Source: Omnitrophica WOR_2 bacterium RIFCSPHIGHO2_01_FULL_52_10
Lineage (GTDB): Bacteria > Omnitrophota > Gorgyraeia > Zapsychrales > Zapsychraceae
NCBI GenBank assembly: GCA_001805565.1
Contig: MHGM01000004.1
Coordinates: 12,053 to 25,261, forward strand
DNA length: 13,209 nucleotides
Reading direction: 5' to 3'
Part shown: positions 7,560-13,209 of the stretch, piece by piece
How positions within the stretch are numbered: position 1 is the first letter of the stretch
How the letters are laid out: each line of letters starts with the position of its first letter
Position numbers and translations under genes: made by a program
The notes under the pieces: model-generated
Seen by the model: only the letters and a program-made list of their open reading frames with translations
What the model was told of the DNA's origin: nothing
Databases searched by the model: none

Positions 7560-7915
7560 TATTTTAAAGACGCCAATTTTATTCCGATCAAGACCAAAAA
7601 CACGCCAAACGCCCGCTTCAAGGTCGCTTCGGGAAGTCCCTGAATGAAATGCGCACCCAACAGCGCTCCGATGACAAATCCGCAGGCGATAAATAACGCC
7701 ATCTGGACCTTGACGTTGCCGGCTTGGTAATATCGCCACACAACGGGAGCAAATACCGGCGTGAGCATAACCGCCAGCGCCGTCCCCTGCGCCTGATGTT
7801 GCGTCAGTCCGAACCACAAAACCAACAGCGGCACCATGATCACACCGCCTCCTAAGCCCAAGGCGCCCCCCACTAATCCACCGGCTAATCCAATCAAGAT
7901 ATAAGTTATAGCCAT
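7559..7915 (-). CDS. Half-size TauE/SafE-family membrane protein
   Basis: A small membrane protein of 118 residues, almost wholly hydrophobic, with about four membrane segments (about 3-20, 25-40, 45-60, 70-115 in overlapping blocks). The N-terminus ITYILIGLAGGLVGGALGLG followed by GGVIMVPLL matches the glycine-rich repeat of the TauE/SafE (DUF81) transporter family. GTALAVMLTPVF and the C-terminal VFLVLIGIKLA are also family-like. Full members have two such repeats (about 250 residues); this has one, so it may work as a homodimer, as other single-repeat members are thought to. The substrate is unknown; family members export sulfite, sulfoacetate or related anions. A strong ribosome-binding site, AAGGAGG (7927-7921), precedes the ATG. 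It lies in the pyr operon without an obvious pathway reason. Confidence 0.8.
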   Translation of the reverse strand: MAITYILIGLAGGLVGGALGLGGGVIMVPLLVLWFGLTQHQAQGTALAVMLTPVFAPVVWRYYQAGNVKVQMALFIACGFVIGALLGAHFIQGLPEATLKRAFGVFLVLIGIKLASLK

Positions 7916-7929
7916 AAGCGCCTCCTTCT

Positions 7930-7961
7930 AGTGGTAAAGCGGTATAGTGGTATAGTGATAA
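7930..7961. repeat. Four octamer tandem units between pyrK and the TauE-like gene
   Basis: Four head-to-tail 8-bp units: AGTGGTAA, AGCGGTAT, AGTGGTAT, AGTGATAA. They begin 3 bp after the pyrK stop codon (7965-7967) in transcription order and end just before the AAGGAGG of the next gene. No clear inverted partner is visible, so this copy is tandem only. Confidence 0.8.
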
Positions 7962-7964
7962 AAA

Positions 7965-8741
7965 CTATTCAAATATTACCTCTGCCAAATCAAACACCGG
8001 CCCGTCGTAACAGACCGTCCGGAACCCTTTGGTCGTGCGGATGGAACACCCCAGGCACGCCCCCAGCGCGCAGGCCATGATTTCTTCACAGGCCGCTTGT
8101 CCCTTAATACCATGCCGACGGGCAAACTTCTGCACCGCGGCCATCATCGGATTCGGCCCGCAGGTATAAATAAATGTCGTCTTGGAATTAAGATCAATTT
8201 TAGAAAAAAGTTTATCCACCAGCCCGCGCGTGCCGATGCTGCCGTCATCCGTCGCCATATGCGTCGCGCAACCGTTATTCTTGAATTCTTTCATATTAAA
8301 GACGTGCCCTTGCGTACGCCCGCCGTAGAGAAGAACCAGTTCCAGGCCTTTTTTTTTCTTTAAGACATCCGAAAGAATAAGAAACGGCGCCACACCGATT
8401 CCCCCGGCAATCATCACCACTTGTTTAGTCCCCGCCGGCGGCAGGACGAACGGCCTGCCCACCGGCCCCAGGACATCAAGGGGATCACCTTTTTTCTTCA
8501 GGGAAAGGATCTTCGTCCCAGGACCAACGGCCTCATAGAAAATCTCCACGTACTTTTTGGCGCGGCACACGCTAAAGGGCCTGCGGAAGAACGGTTCCAG
8601 CCCGTCGTGCGCGCGGATATGGACGAACTGTCCCGGCTGAATTTTGCGGACGATCAACGGGGCGTCAAAGCACAAGCGAAAAAACCGCGGACAAAGCTTT
8701 TCGTTGGAAACGACTTTGTAAACATTTTGCAGTTTAGCCAT
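7965..8741 (-). CDS. pyrK: Dihydroorotate dehydrogenase electron-transfer subunit
   Basis: FAD and [2Fe-2S] protein that carries electrons from the PyrD FMN to NAD+. The protein has 258 residues, typical for PyrK. The N-terminal FAD-binding barrel has RRPFSV (53-58). The NAD-binding domain has GGIGVAPF (113-120) and CGPNPMM (194-200). The C-terminal cluster motif is C224-x4-C229-x2-C232 with C244, in the sequence CALGACLGC followed by VCYDGPVF, which is the PyrK [2Fe-2S] pattern. The ATG at 8741 lies inside the end of the preceding methyltransferase-like gene (8 bp overlap), so translation is probably coupled; there is no independent ribosome-binding site. Its partner pyrD is downstream, with one gene between. 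Confidence 0.96.
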   Translation of the reverse strand: MAKLQNVYKVVSNEKLCPRFFRLCFDAPLIVRKIQPGQFVHIRAHDGLEPFFRRPFSVCRAKKYVEIFYEAVGPGTKILSLKKKGDPLDVLGPVGRPFVLPPAGTKQVVMIAGGIGVAPFLILSDVLKKKKGLELVLLYGGRTQGHVFNMKEFKNNGCATHMATDDGSIGTRGLVDKLFSKIDLNSKTTFIYTCGPNPMMAAVQKFARRHGIKGQAACEEIMACALGACLGCSIRTTKGFRTVCYDGPVFDLAEVIFE

Positions 8742-9408
8742 AACGATACGCGGCCAAAAGGCCCAATGACAAGGTAACGATCGCCGCGGCGAAGACGGCC
8801 AGGATCGTCAGAATATTCGCTGCGCCGAAAACCAACATCTCTTGCAGCGCCTCGAGGATGACCGCCAGAAGCGGCCACGCCAGAAGTCCCCATTTTTCCT
8901 TAGTGACCAATACCTCATCAATCTTGAAGATCTGTCTGGGGATGGCCTTCAGGACACTCTGCAGCGACGGTAAAAACCGCGGCGCTCTTTGACAATAAAT
9001 GATAAAGTCGTTTGGAAATAACTGGGCGAGGTGTTTTTCCTCGTTCATGATCTGTATGATAAATCGCATGTAAAAAAACACGGCAAAGATCGGCCAGCTC
9101 CACCACGGCCAGACGATCAGGGCAAAACCGACGCCGATCAAGAAACTTCCCAGATACATCGGATTGCGCGTCAAAACGTACGGCCCTGTTTCCACCAGCC
9201 GGTCTCCCTGCCGGGAATGCGCCTTTTTATGCCCCCGCGCGGCCATGCGCAAAAGCACGCCCTTAAGAATGACGACCATGCCGAGAAAATCCAGGGCATT
9301 GTCCGCGCCGGGACCGATGAAATAAATATGCCGGTTCAGATATAAGAACCCTGTAAAAAAGATGATCAAAAATAATAACGAAATGTCGATTTGAACGCGT
9401 TTTTTCAT
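8734..9408 (-). CDS. Isoprenylcysteine carboxyl methyltransferase-like membrane protein
   Basis: A membrane protein of 224 residues related to the ICMT/PEMT/NnrU fold group. It has N-terminal hydrophobic segments at about 9-25 and 38-55. The family core is LVETGPYVLTRNPMYLGSF (about 71-89), followed by hydrophobic segments (92-120), then EEKHLAQLFPNDFIIYCQRA, matching the E..L...F...Y..Y pattern that binds S-adenosylmethionine in this fold. The last 55 residues add roughly two more membrane segments (about 173-220) beyond the minimal domain. The real substrate is unknown: bacterial members methylate lipids or small molecules, or are uncharacterised. The ATG overlaps the previous stop as ATGA, and the end overlaps pyrK by 8 bp, so it is a firm member of the pyr transcription unit. 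Confidence 0.8.
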   Translation of the reverse strand: MKKRVQIDISLLFLIIFFTGFLYLNRHIYFIGPGADNALDFLGMVVILKGVLLRMAARGHKKAHSRQGDRLVETGPYVLTRNPMYLGSFLIGVGFALIVWPWWSWPIFAVFFYMRFIIQIMNEEKHLAQLFPNDFIIYCQRAPRFLPSLQSVLKAIPRQIFKIDEVLVTKEKWGLLAWPLLAVILEALQEMLVFGAANILTILAVFAAAIVTLSLGLLAAYRYG

Positions 9409-9881
9409 TCTCCAGATATCTCCCGGATCAATTTTCTGATCTCCGTTTCCGCTTCTTTGAGATTTTTCACCTTAATCATCCCCTTGCGATTCCAGCCGCC
9501 CAGATCAATCACAGGCTTCTTGTAGACAAGGCCGTAGGAAATCTCGCAGGAAGTTCCGTGGCTTCCGGCCAGGGCCACAATAATATCCGCGCAACAGGCG
9601 ACCATCGCGTTACGGGCGTAGCCGATACTGGTAGGCAGGGCGATCTCAATGTATTGATTGGCGTCCGCCTTGTTTGTCCCCGGCAAAAGCCCAATTGTGG
9701 TGCCACCGGCCTGCTGACAACCTCTGGCGGCCGCCTCCATGACCCCTTCTAATCCCCCACAAACTAGAACAGCATCCATTTTTGCTATAATCTTGCCAAT
9801 ATCATGGGCCAATTGCTCCACTTTAAGATCTCTATCGTGTCCACCGATAACTGAAATAATAACTTTTTTATTTTTTGACAT
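9405..9881 (-). CDS. SLOG/TIGR00725-like Rossmann-fold protein
   Basis: The protein has 158 residues. The N-terminus KKVIISVIGGHD is a Rossmann-type beta-strand and turn. VLVCGGLEGVMEAAARGCQQ followed by AGGTTIGLLPG, the ADANQYIEIALPT segment, GYARNAMV, and LAGSHGTSCEISYGL are the hallmark blocks of the TIGR00725/SLOG group, relatives of LOG (lysine decarboxylase-like) proteins. The usual LOG motif PGGxGTxxE appears here as AGSHGTSCE. Such proteins are thought to bind nucleotides or nucleotide-derived ligands; some relatives are molybdenum cofactor carriers. No function is proven, and a link to pyrimidine metabolism is inferred only from position. It starts 21 bp after pyrC and overlaps the next gene by 4 bp. 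There is no Shine-Dalgarno sequence. Confidence 0.85.
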   Translation of the reverse strand: MSKNKKVIISVIGGHDRDLKVEQLAHDIGKIIAKMDAVLVCGGLEGVMEAAARGCQQAGGTTIGLLPGTNKADANQYIEIALPTSIGYARNAMVACCADIIVALAGSHGTSCEISYGLVYKKPVIDLGGWNRKGMIKVKNLKEAETEIRKLIREISGE

Positions 9882-9889
9882 AACTACAT

Positions 9890-9918
9890 ATTATACAATG
9901 TGTTACGATGATTGATAA
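9890..9918 (-). promoter_or_regulatory. Possible internal promoter before the SLOG-like gene
   Basis: The minus strand shows TTATCA (9918-9913), a 17-bp spacer, and a perfect TATAAT (9895-9890). Transcription would start near 9883, only one or two bases before the ATG at 9881, giving an essentially leaderless message; this fits the lack of a ribosome-binding site there. The -35 matches only 4 of 6, and the region overlaps the end of pyrC, so chance is possible. Confidence 0.3.
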
Positions 9919-11183
9919 GTAATTTTACCGCCATAGATTGTCATGGCGACCGCACCCTTTAATTTTCGACCAATAAAAGGCGAATTCTTTGATTTGGAAA
10001 CAATATCTTCTTTGCGCACTTCCCAGACCTTTTCGGGGTCGATGATCGTTATATCGGCATCCGCCCCTTCCTTGATGACCCCTTTATCGGTCAACCCCAC
10101 GATCCGGGCCGGCGCCGCGGACATTCTGTCCGCCATCTGCGTCCAGGACAAAACTTTTTTCTCAACCAGTTCCGTGATCGTTAAACCGACCGATGTTTCC
10201 AGACCAATCATCCCGTAGGGCGCGTGGTCGTAATCCATTTCTTTTTCTTCCGCCGTATGCGGGGCATGGTCGGTCACGATGCAATCAATCGTTCCGTCAT
10301 TGAGCCCTTCCTTGATGGCCTCTACATCCTCTTGCGTTCGTAGCGGAGGATTCACTTTCGTATTCGTGTCAAATGTTTTGACCGCTTCGTCGGTGAGCGT
10401 GAAGTGATGCGGGCATGCCTCGGCGGTCACCCGAATGCCCTGGCCCTTGGCGAACCGGATCAATTCCACGGAGCGCTTAAGGCTCATGTGCGCCAGATGG
10501 ATCCGCGCGTTGAGATAACGGGCCAATTCGATATCACGACCGACGATCACCGTTTCCGAAATTCCGGGGTCGCCCTTGAGCCCCAGCAGCGTCGAGACAT
10601 CACCTTCATTCATCACGCCCTTGCACCACAGATCCGGATCCTGGCAATGCTCGATCAAAAATAACCCCGCCATTTGGGAATATTCCATGGCCAGGCGCAT
10701 CAGACGGCCGTTGCCGACCGTTTTCCCGTCGTCGGAGAGCGCCATGCATCCGGCCTGTTTTAATTCGAACATATCGGTGAGTTCTTCGCCGTTTTGCCCG
10801 CGGGTGATGGCGCCGACGGGAATGACATTGACCAGAGCGACCCGCTTGACTTCTTTTAAAACGGCCTCCACGATCATCGCGTTGTCGATGACCGGCGTTG
10901 TATTGGGCATGCACAGAACCGTGGTGAACCCGCCCTTGGCCGCCGCCCTCGAACCGGTCTCAATCGTCTCTTTGTCCTCCCGGCCCGGCTCACGCAAATG
11001 AATGTGCATATCGATAAGCCCGGGCATGACCAGCCTGCCTTTGGCATCGATCGCTTTGGCGGCGTTGGAAGAAACATTCTTTCCTATTTTAACAATCAAC
11101 CCTTTATCTATCAAAATGTCTTGCGGTTCTTTGTGCATCTTATCCGCGTTGACGATCACCGCGTTTTTGATCACTAGCGACAT
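9903..11183 (-). CDS. pyrC: Dihydroorotase, type I
   Basis: Zinc amidohydrolase that cyclises carbamoyl-aspartate to dihydroorotate. The protein has 426 residues, matching the class I (Bacillus/Aquifex-like) enzymes rather than the shorter E. coli type. The metal site is visible: HIHLREPG with H60 and H62, SDDG (150-153) with the aspartate that bridges metals in this class, EHC with H179, HLAHMS with H232, and the catalytic aspartate D305 in TDHAPH. CMPNTTP (91-97) and EACPHHF (255-261) are further family blocks. The N- and C-terminal strands form the usual small beta domain. The ATG at 11183 has a strong GAGGAG (11195-11190) at 6 nt, formed at the end of a tandem heptamer repeat. The catalytic residues look intact, so it should be active on its own. 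Confidence 0.97.
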   Translation of the reverse strand: MSLVIKNAVIVNADKMHKEPQDILIDKGLIVKIGKNVSSNAAKAIDAKGRLVMPGLIDMHIHLREPGREDKETIETGSRAAAKGGFTTVLCMPNTTPVIDNAMIVEAVLKEVKRVALVNVIPVGAITRGQNGEELTDMFELKQAGCMALSDDGKTVGNGRLMRLAMEYSQMAGLFLIEHCQDPDLWCKGVMNEGDVSTLLGLKGDPGISETVIVGRDIELARYLNARIHLAHMSLKRSVELIRFAKGQGIRVTAEACPHHFTLTDEAVKTFDTNTKVNPPLRTQEDVEAIKEGLNDGTIDCIVTDHAPHTAEEKEMDYDHAPYGMIGLETSVGLTITELVEKKVLSWTQMADRMSAAPARIVGLTDKGVIKEGADADITIIDPEKVWEVRKEDIVSKSKNSPFIGRKLKGAVAMTIYGGKITYQSS

Positions 11184-11194
11184 TCCAATCTCCT

Positions 11195-11222
11195 CTTCTT
11201 ACTTCTCACTTCTTACTTCTTA
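11195..11222. repeat. Four tandem TAAGAAG heptamers between pyrB and pyrC
   Basis: On the plus strand the units are CTTCTTA, CTTCTCA, CTTCTTA, CTTCTTA with no gaps. In transcription order the first unit contains the pyrB stop codon (TAA at 11222-11220), and the last runs directly into the GAGGAG ribosome-binding site of pyrC. The whole pyrB-pyrC gap is therefore repeat plus Shine-Dalgarno sequence. No inverted arm is present. Confidence 0.92.
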
Positions 11223-12161
11223 TCCTTCAATTTTCAGCTTCCCTTTTCCCAGCAATAAATACAACACCGCCATGCGCACCGCCACGCCATTGGTTACCTG
11301 ATCGAGAATGACCGAATATTCTCCGTCGGCAACTTCCGCCGAAAGTTCCACTCCGCGGTTAGTCGGCCCGGGATGCATGATCACAATATCTTTTTTAGCC
11401 TGTTTGAGCCTTTCCTGATTAACGCCGAATCGTTTGGCATACTCGCGGATCGATGGCAAAAATTGATTTTCCTGTCGTTCTTTCTGCAAACGCAGCAGCA
11501 TCAGCACGTCGCTTTCGCGGATCAATTCGTCGATATCGTTGCCGACCTTCACGTCCAGCTTCTCGACCCCCATCGGCATCAGCGTCGATGGGCCGCAAAC
11601 GGTCACCCGCGCGCCGAGTTTATTAAACCCCCAGATATTGGAACGCGCCACCCGCGAGTGCAGGATATCGCCGACAATCCCCACTTTCAGCCCGTCGATC
11701 CTCCCCAACTTTTCTTTGATCGTGAACATATCCAGCAAGGCCTGGGTGGGATGCGCGCGGCAACCGTCTCCGGCGTTGATGACCGCGGCTTTTAAATGTC
11801 TGGCCAAAACATCGGGGACACCGGACGCGGGATGCCTTACCACGATCGCATCGATATTCATGGCCTCGAGATTACGGGCCATATCCAGGATCGTTTCACC
11901 CTTGGAAAGCGAACTGCTGCCGGCAGAAATGTTGATCGTATCCGCCGAGAGACGCTTGGCGGCGAGCTCAAAAGAGGTACGGGTTCTCGTCGAGTTCTCA
12001 AAAAACAGCATCACGACCGTCTTGCCGCGCAGGGCCGGCACCTTTTTCACATCGCGTGCCGAAACTTCCTTGAACGATTTGGCCGTTTCCAGGACCAGCT
12101 CGATCTCTTCCCGGCTTAGATCCTGGACATCCAAAAGGTCATGTTTGGTCCACTCCGTCAT
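11220..12161 (-). CDS. pyrB: Aspartate carbamoyltransferase catalytic subunit
   Basis: Condenses carbamoyl phosphate with aspartate, the committed step of pyrimidine synthesis. The protein has 313 residues from the ATG at 12161 ([12 protein letters not shown]). The carbamoyl phosphate site is STRTRTS (57-63). SSLSKGET (83-90) carries the loop lysine from the neighbouring subunit. HPTQALLD (137-144), LRLQKER (223-229) and [10 protein letters not shown] (263-272) complete the active site. No pyrI regulatory subunit gene is in the window, and control is probably by PyrR attenuation. The frame is open upstream to 12197, but that stretch is repeat sequence; the ATG at 12161 has a GGGGA-type site just upstream and matches family starts. 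Confidence 0.97.
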   Translation of the reverse strand: MTEWTKHDLLDVQDLSREEIELVLETAKSFKEVSARDVKKVPALRGKTVVMLFFENSTRTRTSFELAAKRLSADTINISAGSSSLSKGETILDMARNLEAMNIDAIVVRHPASGVPDVLARHLKAAVINAGDGCRAHPTQALLDMFTIKEKLGRIDGLKVGIVGDILHSRVARSNIWGFNKLGARVTVCGPSTLMPMGVEKLDVKVGNDIDELIRESDVLMLLRLQKERQENQFLPSIREYAKRFGVNQERLKQAKKDIVIMHPGPTNRGVELSAEVADGEYSVILDQVTNGVAVRMAVLYLLLGKGKLKIEG

Positions 12162-12172
12162 AAATCCCCATT

Positions 12173-12956
<784 letters not shown>

Positions 12957-12963
12957 TAAGGTT

Positions 12964-13004
12964 AAAAACAAAAAACTCGCCCTCTTTTAAGAGAGGCGAG
13001 TTTT
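12964..13004 (-). terminator. Intrinsic terminator of the pyr leader (attenuator)
   Basis: On the minus strand, AAAACTCGCC (13004-12995) pairs perfectly with GGCGAGTTTT (12981-12972), extended by CTCTT/AAGAG with a bulge and a short loop. A T-tract follows (6 T, G, 5 T; 12975-12964). It lies after the PyrR-binding hairpin and about 80 bp before pyrR, where a regulated terminator would be. The CTCGC of its 5' arm is complementary to GCGAG in the PyrR-binding loop (13054-13050), so an alternative antiterminator pairing is possible. Confidence 0.92.
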
Positions 13005-13040
13005 CAATTATGCCCTTTGATTTGTATCTCATATTTATCC

Positions 13041-13070
13041 CTTACCGGCCTCGCTGGACCGGATTAAAGG
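13041..13070 (-). promoter_or_regulatory. PyrR-binding RNA hairpin in the pyr leader
   Basis: The leader RNA carries the stem CCGG (13062-13059), the loop UCCAGCGAGG (13058-13049), and CCGG (13048-13045), followed by UAAGG. This matches the conserved PyrR-binding loop (UCCAGnGAGG between short GC stems, preceded by UUUAAU-like and followed by AAGG sequence) known from Bacillus and relatives. With UMP-bound PyrR attached, the downstream terminator should form and reduce operon expression. Together with pyrR as first gene this implies autoregulation. Confidence 0.92.
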
Positions 13071-13097
13071 TTGAAAGGACTGCTCAAAGTTGGTGAA

Positions 13098-13126
13098 AAT
13101 ATAACACCTGAGCCTGGTCTTGTCAA
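13098..13126 (-). promoter_or_regulatory. Promoter of the pyr operon
   Basis: The -35 TTGACA (13126-13121) is a perfect match, and the -10 TATATT (13103-13098) matches 5 of 6, with exactly 17 bp between them. The predicted start is near 13091, giving a leader of about 205 nt before pyrR that contains the PyrR hairpin and terminator. It is the only strong promoter I see in the window. Confidence 0.9.
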
Positions 13127-13146
13127 GAAAAAATTTTGGACTGTTG

Positions 13147-13209
13147 TTAAATAGTGATATGTCCGCTTTGAGTTACTAATGAAATGTCCGCTTTAGGCTG
13201 GTGGTAGAT
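13147..13209. other. Duplicated 11-mer, possible end of an insertion sequence
   Basis: ATGTCCGCTTT occurs exactly at 13159-13169 and 13184-13194, 25 bp apart in the same orientation. Repeated TGTCCGCTTT-like words near the tips are, from memory, seen at ends of IS21/IS481-type elements, whose transposases bind such repeats. The window ends before any transposase frame, so this remains tentative. Otherwise 13127-13209 shows no gene. Confidence 0.35.

Overview
Every gene in this window lies on the minus strand, so transcription runs from right to left. A pyrimidine-biosynthesis operon (pyrR, pyrB, pyrC, two accessory genes, pyrK, a small TauE/SafE-like gene, pyrD, pyrF) occupies about 13126-5751. 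An archaeal/vacuolar-type ATPase operon (E, DUF2764, A, B, D, I) follows from 5516 and leaves the window at base 1 inside the I subunit.

The ATPase order E-DUF2764-A-B-D-I matches the Chlamydia and spirochaete type of bacterial V-ATPase. The intergenic regions are packed with degenerate short-period repeats. From memory of similar uncultivated genomes I would guess an uncultivated PVC-type bacterium such as Omnitrophota. That placement is inference; nothing here proves it.

The pyr operon starts with a good sigma-70-like promoter (TTGACA, 17 bp, TATATT; 13126-13098). A PyrR-binding RNA hairpin (about 13070-13041) and an intrinsic terminator (about 13004-12964) follow, and then pyrR. This is the classical PyrR attenuation layout. 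The genes encode aspartate carbamoyltransferase (PyrB), type I dihydroorotase (PyrC), class 1B dihydroorotate dehydrogenase with its iron-sulfur flavoprotein partner (PyrD plus PyrK), and OMP decarboxylase (PyrF). pyrE and carAB are not in the window. A SLOG/TIGR00725-like protein and an isoprenylcysteine-methyltransferase-like membrane protein are tightly embedded (4-8 bp overlaps) between pyrC and pyrK, and a half-size TauE/SafE protein sits between pyrK and pyrD.

The most striking feature is the spacing. Gene junctions are either very tight (overlap, or a gap of 21 bp or less) or contain a repeat element made of degenerate 7- or 8-bp units, usually folded as two inverted arms, or a longer palindrome. 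Each junction carries a different word (TAAGAAG, AAGAAGC, CAGNNNT, TCGTATC, AGTGGTAT, ATCCCAA and others), and the elements sit on or beside the stop codon of the upstream gene. Two palindromic elements enter protein sequence: one makes an in-frame insert of about 20 residues inside pyrR, and a related copy encodes the C-terminus of the DUF2764 protein. The C-terminal tail of PyrR is also encoded by a heptamer arm.

The far right edge (about 13147-13209) has a duplicated 11-mer that may be the end of an insertion sequence.
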